This document shows positions 12,534 to 23,117 of a stretch of DNA of 64,000 nt, piece by piece; position 1 is the first letter of the stretch, and each line of letters opens with the position of its first letter. The notes under the pieces were generated by a model that was given only the letters and a program-made list of their open reading frames with translations, was not told the DNA's origin and did no database searches. Source of the DNA: Morella rubra (Eukaryota; Streptophyta; Magnoliopsida; Fagales; Myricaceae); contig RXIC02000471.1 of the NCBI GenBank assembly GCA_003952965.2, forward strand, positions 268,463 to 332,462. The letters are read 5' to 3'. A program made the position numbers and the translations under genes.

Positions 12534-12715
12534 GGAAATTGGCAATTTGGTTACTAAATTTTGACCCTTATGGCAAAATAGTCACTGTGATTAGTTTATT
12601 TTTTATTTTTTGGTCACTGAGTCCATATGCTTGTGACTTTTTATCCTTCCATCACTCCAACAGACTTTTTTGTCATAAGGGTCAAAACCCTAATGACCAA
12701 ATTGCTAATTTTTCC
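12534..12715. mobile_element. Miniature MULE-type element (B), abutting element A
   Basis: 182 bp. Termini are GGAAATTGGCAATTTGGT and, reverse-complemented from the right, GGAAAAATTAGCAATTTGGT, with pairing for about 50 bp. It is flanked by TAAATTAAG (12525-12533, shared with element A) and TAAATTAAT (12716-12724). Its sequence differs from element A, so it is a separate insertion. Confidence 0.8.
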
Positions 12716-13324
12716 TAAATTAATGAAGAACCTCCTTAGGTAAAAGGAAATACAAAAAAATGGCAATCTACTTCCGTTAGACCTTAATCTTGATAGGTTC
12801 AATCTTGGGAGTTCTTCCCTTGATTTTGCCTTAAGCACAGATCTTTTCTACCATTTAGATTTGCAAAAGGAGACATTTTCTACCATTTACTGTAACCATA
12901 TTGCATGAGCCATGAAAGATATTGTGAAGCCAAGGGGAAGAAAAGAAATGCCCCAAGTACTACAAGGCCCAAGGTACGTGCTTTTAATTAGCTAGATGTA
13001 ATAGAAATAAATGATAGTAAAAACCATCCTTCGGAAAACGTTTAAGCACAGGATGTAACACCCAACTCTTTTGCACCTATTTGGTATATATGTGAGATAA
13101 TATAAATAATATGTTGTGGAATTTTCTTACTTCAATTATTCTTCGTATATCTTTAATTCTCCTACATTTACACATATGTGATTATATTTGTTTTTATCTC
13201 ATTGATGTAACGCCCCTTCCTTGTATGTATAGTATATGCTTGTGAAATATACATTCTAGGGCTAAGGGATGATCGGGGCAAGCTTGTAAACTCTTGGTAA
13301 GACAGGCTGCAGTGACTGCACGCC

Positions 13325-13512
13325 TGGATTGATTAGACCCGAGCAGTTTAGCTCTCGACCCCGAGCAGTTGTTCTCGACCCTGAGCAGTTTGAGTTCTCG
13401 ACCCGAATAGTTGAGTTCTCGACCCCGGGCTGTGTAAGCCCTGGGCCCCGAGCGGTTTAAGCCCAGGACCTCAGGTTGTTTAAGCCCTGGACCCCGGGTT
13501 GTTTGAGCTTCC
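13325..13512. repeat. GC-rich imperfect tandem array in LTR 2
   Basis: Repeated units of about 20-28 bp follow the pattern GAGCAGTTTGAGTTCTCGAC then CCCG, with variants such as GGGCTGTGTAAGCCCTGG. About seven units are present. The array lies near the 5' end of the second long LTR and has no counterpart in the first. Confidence 0.7.
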
Positions 13513-14384
13513 GGTATGCCCAACTTTTACGTTAGTTAAGCTTCCTTTTGCATGCTACTTTTTACGTGCCCTAACCTTATGCACAGCATTAAATGCACTC
13601 TTATCCCATTTCACGTTTTACTTTCCTCCTTCTTATTTGACCGCCTAGATGAAGATGGCCATTGGCTCTCTCTTTTTGACGTGTTGTTTGTACAATAGAT
13701 GTACGAGATTAATATTCTGGTGGACGTGTACGACCTCGTTATCCATCTCTCTCTCTAATGATTGGGTCTATACCTATAGACTGGTAGGGGGAGTACACCG
13801 TGAATTCGTTGCTTGCTACTTATAGTATCAACTAGAAGAATAAGAAAAACAGACTTGAAGTGGACCTAGCACTCCGAGACATATAGAAAACGCGAATTTT
13901 CACCAAACTGATAGAGAGAAAGGAAGGGAGAGTGACGTGAGAGAGACCAGCTGACCGAACGAAAAAGGAAGGAGGAAGGAGAAACCAAGGGGAAAAGAGA
14001 CCGAGGTAGTCTTGGTCTGCACCTTTTCCTTCCCTTTAGCTTTTATCTCTTGTTATTCTAACGTAGTGTCTTACTGTTTTTAGGTGTTTTTATTCAAGGA
14101 AAGGCAGTATAGACTCGACTGAGGTAAGGGTGAGCCAAGTTACATTATGGAGGATTAGTAGTAAGGGTGTAGAGTTGTCTTAAATAGGGGTATTGGGGTG
14201 GTTCGGGTAGTGCTTAAAACGTGACTTTTGCCATGATATGAGAAAAGACTAGTAACCCATTCTTATCACTGTGATAAAATGCGAAGGAGAAATGACTAAA
14301 AGACGTTGGGGGGACCTAGGACTAGATCCTTTGAGACGTGAAGTTTGAGAAAGAAAAACTCGTTATATATATGGTCGAGAAACC

Positions 14385-14720
14385 TTCATAAAACGTGCCC
14401 AGGGAGATTTTTATAAAACGTGCCCGGGAAGACTTTTATAAAACGTGCCCGGGAAGACCTTTTATAAAATGTGGGGAGCCTTTTTGCTATCTACCGGAAG
14501 TTTTATTAAGCATGCTCGGGAGCTTTTTATAAAACGTACCCGAGCCTTTTTGCTATCTACCCGGGAAGTTTTATTAAGCATGGTCGGGGAGCCTTTTATA
14601 AAACGTACCCGGGGAGTCTTTTTGCTATCTACCCGGGAAGTTTTATTAAGCATGGTCGGGGAGCCTTTTTATCTGCCCGGGAAGTTTTTAAATGAAAATG
14701 ATGCCCGGCCCGGGAGGATT
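14385..14720. repeat. CCCGGG-rich tandem array in LTR 2
   Basis: About three 25-bp units (TTTTATAAAACGTGCCCGGG plus a short tail) are followed by about three units of roughly 72 bp. Each longer unit carries TTTTTGCTATCTACC, AAGTTTTATTAAGCATG and TTTTATAAAACGTACCCG. The units contain the self-complementary words CCCGGG and TTTTATAAAA, so either strand can fold. Confidence 0.8.
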
Positions 14721-16355
14721 TTCTTTTGAAACTAGTCAAGAGCCCTAAAATCCTTTCTTTTAAATACAATCAATCCTTATTGGGTTTAGCAATATAAAAA
14801 TAACTTAATTGTATAAGTTGTTGGACTTGCCTATTAACAGCATGTGGTACGTGTTAGGTTAACCGAGTCTAATGCATGAATATCATGAAATGAACACTTA
14901 GGCCTTTCTACGAAGCTTAGACCTGGTCACTTATGGATTAAGAAAGGTTAATGTGAATTTGTTTTCTTTATGAATATTAAATGCAGTTTTCTATGTCATA
15001 TGAAATCCATTGATCGTCTTTGATTACTTGATTCTCAATTATGCATATGATACATGTTGCATCAATATATCATGGGTATGGGAAGCTATAACGAATGACA
15101 ATGACCGGAAATGAAACCCATACCCAGAGGTGGTCCGATGACAGGGTGACGGTACCGATTCACAGTGGGATAGTGCAAGCCACCACTGAAAGGATAGTGG
15201 TTGGTATCCCTGGCGTGAAACAATATACGCTTGACAGGGTCCTAGTGCTGGGGCACGGGACAGTCCCAGAGGAGAGGAGGGACACACAACCCTAACTCTG
15301 GGGGTTAAACAGAGCGATGAAAGGACACCTCTACAGATAGGAAAAGAAAAAGAAAAGAAAGAAAGAAGAAGAAAGTAAAGTGACTGAGAAAACAGATGCA
15401 TCATTCCTATATTGCATCAATCATACATCATTACCCTATTTAGTGTTATCGATGCTTATTTATTGTTTACAGGCTTCCTTAATTATTCATACTTATCTGT
15501 TTTGCATGACATATTCCTTTTTTCCCTTACTGAGTCAATAAGACTCACCATTTTTATGTTTGTTTGTGTTTGCCTTTTTATGTTAAGCAGGATGTTGGAT
15601 TATTTCAAGACCGAAGAGATTCTAGATGCAGGGTCTGTTTTGTATCGCTTTTTGTTGTTTCCTTTATTTTCTTTCGATGGCAATGTTTCAAAACTACTTT
15701 TTAGACCCTTGGAAACGTGGTTGTATAAGCTAGGTGGACTGTAGGAAGCTCACAGTGTTCCATATCTTAGGCCTATTTATTTTAATCCTCCCAAGGACCC
15801 TCTTTTGTACTAAACAATGTTCTTATAATAAAATGATGCATTTCTTCATGTTGTTTCAATTTCACATTTTTATCAAATTCCTTCAATTTCGTATTAATCT
15901 TTTTATTATGAATAATTTACTATCCAAGTCATTATTAAAAGTTTTTTCCTAATTAGAGTGGAATTTATTCTGATTTAATATTTTGTTACGATTTCACCTC
16001 TTTCGTTTAAGCTTCTAAATCGATTTTTGATCTTCTAAGTTTAATTATTCTTCTTTTAACTAAGAACTGTTTTAAAACAAGACTTCCACTAAGTAAATTC
16101 GAGGGCATTTAAGCAATCCTAAGAGATTTTATCGTGCGGTAATCCCCAAACTTTGTGCATGCGATTACTATACGCGAGCCGAGGGGTAAGTACCAGCACG
16201 GGGCGTGACACAGGACTCATGAGTTACTGCACTATATGAGAAAACAGGGTTCCGAGCTGTGATCAATGAAAATCAAAGTCAGTCACATACATGTGCAGGG
16301 GTAGGGCTTCTCAATTTGTTATCGATTTTCTGCAATCAAGTAATTCTGCTCTCAG

Positions 16356-17374
16356 CACACAATAAAAAATTATCTTTAGACGTTTCTAGAGAGAGAAAGC
16401 ATCTGCCCTCTCTCTAGACTTTCCCTTTCTGTGCCTGACCTCTCCCCCTCTTGTAATCTCCGGCGACAGGAAGAGCACGTGCTCCTCCTGTCTCTCCCTT
16501 TTGTCTCCCTCTCTCCCCTCTTTGTTTGCCCCTCGGCCTTTTGTTCTCCTCCCTCCATTACCACATATGGCAACTTCATTTTGGCTTTCCTCATGGTTAG
16601 ATCTAGGCGGTTTGGAGGCTTCTTGGTGGCCACGCTTAGCTCGGTAGTGCTCCTCTGTTCTAGGACCTCCTCTGTCCATTCTCCCCGAGCTGGTGCGTCG
16701 GCGCGTGATGTTCCACCCGCACCCGCACGCGCGCATGGATCTCATATGCCCGCCCTTCTTTTGCTTTGTTTGGGTTGTTTGTGGTGGCTTTTTTCATCCA
16801 TGTGTTTTGGCTAGCAGTTGCTCGGTCAAGGGGCTCTTTGTTGTGTGTTTTGTTATTGTCATGTTGTGTCTAATAATTTCATTTCTCTGGTTTTTGTTGG
16901 GAAGGATCTTATGGCAGTTTTGTTGGTGAGGCGTGTTCCTACAACAATGAACTTGCTAGCCTTCTTTAGTAATGCTAGATCTATTTTGCAGTGGCTGGTC
17001 AGCAGTTTATGGCTCTTCACGTTGTCCTCTCTTTTGGTTGTGTTGGTATGGATGGGTTTTTGGGGGAAGTGGGAGTGTGGTGCTTGCTCACCCTTTCCTC
17101 CGGTGTTGGACTCCTCTACTTGTGGTGGAGCTTGCTTCAGGTTCTTGGACCCGTTTCAAAACTATGGGCCTTTTGGCCCACTTGTATGCAGCCTTTATGG
17201 CTATTCATATTTAAGCCTTTGAGGCCAGTAGATGTATGGCCCTTCGGGACCTTAAGATTGCTGTTATGGGCTGTATGCCTTTATGCATTGTAACCGGCCT
17301 TGAAAGCTTATCTATATTTAGCACTGATGGAATTTCTCCGGTGAAATGAAATTTCACATTTACTTAGAAAAAAA
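16356..17374 (+). mobile_element. GC-rich poly(A)-tailed non-LTR-like insertion, copy 2
   Basis: Flanked by imperfect 19-bp direct repeats AAGTAATTCTRCTCTCARC at 16338-16356 and 17375-17393. It ends TTTACTTAG plus poly(A), as does copy 1 at 2651-3505, and shares the CGCGCGCATGGATCTCA-type segment. No LINE protein is recognised. Hairpins resembling those in copy 1 occur near its 3' end: GGGCC-TTTT-GGCCC at 17166-17179 and AGCC-TTTAT-GGCT at 17190-17202. The element is interpreted as a non-autonomous target-primed insertion. Confidence 0.65.
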
Positions 17375-17393
17375 AAGTAATTCTACTCTCAAC

Positions 17394-18247
17394 TAGTTAA
17401 AATTTTGTATTCCAAACTATTTCACATTCTCTTCCGTCTAACTTAAAACTGAAGGCATGCATGAACTCATAAGTTCATAACACAACATCAAAAGTGAAGT
17501 CCCATATATATATATATATATTAGTTCTTAAACCCTAAGCCCCAGGTCTACGCTTATAATTGTTAATATTAACTGCAATTGTTATTACTGATAGACCATC
17601 AGTTGTAAGGCCCATTCAGACCTGGCCACCCTTGGCCTGGCCTGCCATTGGCATTCCAGCCCGGCCATATAAATCTCCCATTGGAAATCTTGGAGAGCTT
17701 GGACTCCTAACCAGACACTTGAAGAAGACCTATATGATTGGCATACGAAGAGGACCTACATGATTGGCATTTGAAGATGACCTATATGATCGAAAGGTTT
17801 CATTCTCATAATAGAACTCTAGGACTTAGCTCTTTGAGGTGTTAGACTTCCAATAGATTTGTGGTTCTCACACCCTTATAAAATCAAGGTACCCCCTTCT
17901 AGTTTTCTTATGCTTAATTCTATTCCCTAAACACTTTTTTAAGATCTGACTGTGGCATTGGAGACTTGATCCGAGGCCACCCTCCTCAATGATTCTTACA
18001 GGACTGCTCAGTTATAACCCTTGGTGATTCTCGGCATCATCAGTTATTATTATTCATTCTAATCAATACACACATAAAAGCACTATAGAAAAGCATCTTA
18101 TAATTGCTAGCACAAGCGCTATTGTATGCTAGCAGTCGATTAGCAGTGCTAGTATATAACTCTAGCTTGCTCCTCGGCTCACTTTGGTCGCAAAGACTTT
18201 CTCCATAGCTGCATGTCTCACCTACTGCACAATTAATGAAGGTTTGG
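17394..18247. other. Gene-free segment, possibly an LTR remnant
   Basis: Contains a 26-bp tandem repeat of three copies at 17721-17798 (GAAGANGACCTAYATGAT core). Farther on, near 17945-17975, is a stretch resembling the end of plant gypsy LTRs (CTGACTGTGGCATTGGAG). No boundaries or target duplication could be fixed, so the LTR idea stays weak. Confidence 0.3.

Positions 18248-18291
<44 letters not shown>
18248..18291. repeat. Compound microsatellite (CT)n(AT)n
   Basis: An uninterrupted CT run passes directly into an AT run, about 44 bp in total. Confidence 0.95.
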
Positions 18292-19350
18292 GGAACCAGG
18301 ATTTAATTGGAAGGGAGAGAACTTCTAAGGCGAAATGATTAAAAAAAAAATCTTACTTAATGCAAAAAGTGTCATAGAGTTAAAATATCAAAAATTAAGG
18401 ACTAAAATATTAAAAATATTAAAATACATGTATTGTACTATTTACTAAGACTGAGAGGTTGCAATTGATCCTACAGGTCTACATCTTCTGATCTTCTTCT
18501 ATTTCTCAACTTGTTTGATGTAATTGTAATATATATCTTTTATTCGAGTTAGATTTACCAAAAACTTGCGCTAATTTAATTTTGTTACCAAATGATATTG
18601 ATTAAAAGCAGTCCGTGATCCTAGAAAAAGAAAACAATATAACTGGATCACATAACTATGTTCATGGATATTGGTTCCACCCAGTTGTATGCAATATGAT
18701 ATTGGCTCCCCCCAATTTTCATATTTTAATGTCTGTATACTATGCATGGAATTATGAATTAAAAAGCTATCAGGGACCAATTTTGTTTTAAAAAAACATA
18801 TAAATGAGCAATTAGAATAAATTTAAAGAATTGATTAACGTGGTTGAGACTTCAAGAAAAAGGACGCCATCAACTTGTTGAAGTTTGCTGTCAACTATGT
18901 TCTAGCTTTGCCCCACAAGGCACCTGAATAACATTAACGCGGTGACCATTCACCATAGAGGAAAAATATGTTTGGTAAAACCAACCGGGGCGAGTACCCC
19001 TATTCGCCTCCGGCTGGTTCCGCTTGTGTATATGACTTGAATGAGAGTTAGCACCTTCCCTTACTAGTACTTATTGGTCCCGATATTCGCTATCTAGCTA
19101 CCATGTCTTGTCATCGTTAGATCTTTCTGCTTGGCATGAAGTATTTGTAGTATGTCGACTCTTGGTGGCGTTCTCCTAATCTTATTTAACTCCCCTCAAA
19201 TTAAGTATCCACAATACCAACTCAGAGAATTTCAAATATCGACTAGGATCTGAGCAAATATTTCCATCTTTCCATTAAGATATTAGATATTATACATATA
19301 TCTTGAATCAGCAGCACCTGCTTTAGAAAAATATATAATAATAAAAAGAA
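18292..19350. other. AT-rich intergenic DNA, nothing recognised
   Basis: No gene or structured repeat was recognised. Short frames here lack codon bias and homologous motifs. Confidence 0.5.
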
Positions 19351-19692
19351 TTAATTACTAATACAGTCCTTGTGGTATATATCCTCTTGTAACAAAACAA
19401 TTCATGGGGTATAACTTTGAATCAGTCAGTCTCTAAGGTTTATTTTTTAGACATATAAGTCTTTTCATCCACTAAAAGTTAACGGATTAAAAGAGATAAG
19501 ATCCGGACTAATCTATCTGACTCCAAAAATAGACATCCTGACTCCATGTCAGTCTTCCATTAGCCAACAACTTTTACTGGACAAAATGACTCGTATGTCT
19601 GAAAAATGGACCACATGGACTGACATGTTCAAAGTTGTAGCATGGACTGATTAATTAAAAGTTAATACCTCGAGGACTATAAAGATAATTAA
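19351..19692. mobile_element. Miniature MULE-type element, diverged
   Basis: An inverted repeat of roughly 130-140 bp. The left arm contains ACAGTCCTTGTGGTAT near 19363 and the right arm, reverse-complemented, contains ATAGTCCTCGAGGTAT. Further in, both arms share AACTTTGAA, GTCAGTC, AGACATA and TAAAAGTT. No convincing 9-bp target duplication was found, so the ends are approximate. Confidence 0.6.
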
Positions 19693-22367
19693 GAAAGGAA
19701 AAACCTAAAACTAAAATATAAAGAAAGAAAGAAAGAAATTTCCTTTAATTGGGCTGTCAAGCCATAAATTGGGTTGGTGTTCTCTTCGCTTTTAACCAGT
19801 ACGCCATCTCTTCTTTTGGATAGTTTGGGGTAAAGCCTAGGAAGGATATAATTAAATGGGACCAGTAGAATAAATTACAAAACTCATCAACCACTGATGA
19901 TCAATTCTCTTCAACTTAGTGCACGCTCGCTCGCTCGGTTCGCTTACATGGGTTCGCTTTTGATAAGTGGGATTCAACCCAAAAAATGTAGTCCTTGATC
20001 AAGTGGTCCCGTATATCCATTGAGGCAGGAATTCAAATACTTGGTTGGCGCATGTGGGATCTTTAGTGACACTCGTACTTCTTTCTAGAGAAGGGATATG
20101 TTCTACTAGGAGGGAATATCCTCATATCAAAATCAGAATATCTCTTTCCGCAGACAGAAAAGAAAAGCCACAAAATCAGCCCGCGCATTGTCTGCTGCAT
20201 GCCATCGGACTCCTTTTCTTGGTCCACAGTGCAGAATGGGTACTGTAAAGTGGAAAGCAACTGTTAAAAGAAGACCAAGATATAGGACCCATGACAAAGA
20301 AACAGCTTCTATGTGTCTAGGAACTTCACTGGGCCTGGTTCAGGAGTGTAGAAGGAACCACTGGGCGCGTCGTTTTGACAACCAGTTCCCTAGCTGCTAT
20401 AGGGTGAGACTTGGCCCCTATGTATTTGTCGCAACTTTGTCCTGCAAGCTCCATCGCAGGAGTTGCCTCTCCTGCAGATTAGGCCCATGAACTCCATCGA
20501 ACCAATAAAGGCCTAATTGACCAATATTCCTGCTACCATCTGGGCTTAGAACCTCTTGCAAGTTGCACGGTAGCATTCTAGTTGTCCCCCTTTCTTTCTT
20601 TCTTTCTTTTTCCTTTTTTGCAGACATTTGAATATCCGGATATAATCATGAATAAACATAGGGGGAGAGAGAAGGCATTATAAGCGGGACCTAGAAATCA
20701 TTACTTGAAAAGATTAATTATTATTTTTTGTTTAAAAGGAAGCTTTTATTGAAAATATTTTATTTATAGGCAACGTAGATAGACATACTCTAAAGTCGGC
20801 CTTCATTTATTTAACGAGACAAATGTTTCATTTTATTTACATGAAGCAAAATAAGTATAGTTTCATTCATAATTATTTTCATTCGTTCTTGCTTTTATAT
20901 AACTTGTCAATAATATTGCAAGAAATTGTATCAGTTTAAATAAAAAATTGGTAAAATATATATCTTTAAGATTGATGAGATACTACGTACCCTCTTATAG
21001 TAAAAAAGGGCAAAAAAAAAAAAAAGGACAAAATAAAAATATAAAAGTATGTCATTTTATAGGAAACCCAAATAGTACTTGGCAGAAATAAATCTTTAAT
21101 GCAAGAAATAAGCTGTCAACGATTAATTTCAAAATTTTAATATTTTATTGAAAAATGAGGGGGTTAAAAGTAAAGTCAGAATGCAGACCGCTGCTTTTAC
21201 ACCCTGTCAAGTCACTCATGAAAAAAGTTCAATTTAGATTTTTTTTTTCTTTCTTCTAACAAAAAGCATTGCTCTGTCATCACGCCAATTTATTCTTCCT
21301 TGGTCGCTTTTCTTGTTTCTTTTTCCTTTGGTCCAGAACCAGTATGTACTATGTGTATTGGAAATGCTACCTAACTTTGGATGTACCAATTAGCTATTTC
21401 CTTAAAAACCTAAAGCTTTTTTTTTCTTTTCTTTTTTTCGCTTTCTTGAACTATAGAGACAATATGTTGGTGCTTATGCTTAGAGAACATGCAATAAAGT
21501 GATGTAACTATCTATATAAGTAGTGCTGTTCAAAACCGTCACAGGCGATCAGAAACAACATTTTGTTATAATCAGTGACGGTTTACTGTTACCAATTTAA
21601 CTTAATAAGGTCTCAATGTGAGACTTTACTTTTATAGAATTCATCTCTCATTCTTTTTTTTTTCTCTCACTCCATATGAAATTTAGAATAAATCTCTACT
21701 CCTACCCCCCTTGATCTCTCTCTCTACTCACTCTTTCGATCGTCTTTCTCTCCCCTGCTTATCGCCATTGCCTGTGAGCAATCAATTACCATGTGACCGT
21801 CATTGATAAAATTGGTACTGACAAAACCGATTTTATAGCCAACCAATATCCATGTCGGTGTCAGTTGAAAATTCTTAATCAACGGTGCTGGTGTCGGTTG
21901 TGGCCAAACGGGCACCAAGAGCACCATTAATCACCCCTAGATGCGGGGTTTTGTTTTCGTCTATCAGAATGGTTATGACGAATACATATTTGCCCTTTAA
22001 AATTGTAAGTAGCTCTCTCCTAGCTAATTTAAACCCCACATCCTTCGCAGTTTAGTATGTAATATTTCCTCTTTATAGCGCCTAGGTAGTGAGGAGCAAA
22101 ATGCACGTCCTCCTGTCCTGCTCTTATAAAAAATTCTATTAGTTTATGATAAGATATTCTACCCATCGGTCCAAAAGAGAATGTACGGACCTATACATCT
22201 GCATAATGCTTTCAGATTTTATCCTATCTAAACCCAGAAACAATCCCTGGTTGATCAGAAAGAAAAAGATAAAAAAAAAAAAAAAAAAATGGAAGTGTGG
22301 GTCCTTAATTTCTCAATTTGATAAGAAACACCATCTTCCTTTATCTTTTTGACAGTTGATTGATTTG
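19693..22367. other. Gene-free intergenic segment
   Basis: No gene recognised. A stretch near 21590-21690 (TAAGGTCTCAATGTGAGA followed by CATCTCTCATTC and CTCTCACTCC) resembles the end of the small LTR-like element at 50585-50770. Homopolymers and AT-rich tracts are frequent. Confidence 0.4.
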
Positions 22368-23117
22368 CAGGAGCGTCTCTGAGCATAAGCAGCCTAGGCA
22401 GTTGTCTAAGGCCCAAAATAGAAGGCAACCAACTTCCTATTTTACTTAATATTTAATAGGTTATAGGTCCCAATTTAAATATTTTAACTTAACAAAAAAA
22501 AAATAAGTCTCAAAATATCCGTTAAACTTTTTGAAATCCTCATTTAATGCAAAGAAAAACATAATTCAAAATTTCAAAGTAGATGACTTCCAACTTTAAA
22601 ATTTTAAAAAGACTATCGAACTTCCAACTTTTAGCCGTTTCTTACTTTATCCTACTTTTATTATTTATGTTCACCATTTTTCCTTATTTTTCTATTGTGA
22701 AGCCATATCCTTCATTCTTTCTAGCAACTTTCAAGTGTTGATTCAATTTCAAAATTTCAAAGCCGTCATAGCCCTCTTCTACCTTAGAGGTGCTATTTAT
22801 TATTCTAACATTTCAATTTTTTAATTAGTTTTATACTTTTATATCTGTTGTAACTATCACTTTTTTATCTAAAGAAAATTGAGAAATTGAGATTAAGTTG
22901 AGTACTGTATAATTTTATTTTAAATTTCTGTATTGTGTTGATTGTAGTTATTATTTTTCAAATTAGGATAATTTTGAGATATCTAATATGTCTAATAGAA
23001 AATAAGAATCAACAATAATTTTGCATCTCATTGTTGCTAGTTTATATTTTAATATAATAATTTATTATAAAAAAAAACCTCTTTTTATAGTTTCCCATTT
23101 ATCTTAGAGACGGCCTG
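22368..23117. mobile_element. Non-autonomous hAT-type element
   Basis: 750 bp. The left end is CAGGAGCGTCTCTGAG and the right end, reverse-complemented, is CAGGCCGTCTCTAAG. Both are flanked by the perfect 8-bp repeat TTGATTTG (22360-22367 and 23118-23125). CAG-starting short inverted repeats with an 8-bp duplication are the hAT signature. No transposase frame is present. Confidence 0.8.

Larger units (their letters stand above)
13206..16210 (+). mobile_element. Second long LTR (3.0 kb), related to 8558-11889
   Basis: Starts TGTAACGCCCC and ends GGGGCGTGACA, which are inverted complements. Colinear blocks are shared with the first LTR: GACGGTACCGA near 15148 against 10633, CACGGGACAGTC near 15255 against 10721, and the last 700 bp including ACTATACGC and GTAAGTACCAGCAC. 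Flanks are ATTGA and CAGGA, so no target duplication is seen. It may be a recombinant or rearranged solo LTR. It contains two internal tandem arrays. Confidence 0.6.

Noticed and set aside
14445..14729. Open frame with repeated FIKRTR and LLSTREVLLSMV words
   Set aside because: It is a translation of the tandem DNA repeat inside the second long LTR and has no homologue-like domain.
8558..16210. One LTR retrotransposon bounded by the two long LTRs
   Set aside because: The left LTR has its own perfect 5-bp duplication, the two LTRs are strongly diverged, and the 1.3 kb between them has no primer-binding site or polypurine tract and is largely two miniature MULEs.
16386..17293. Overlapping open frames in the second GC-rich block
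   Set aside because: Same reasoning: multiple frames, no domains, and the block is bounded by a target duplication and poly(A).
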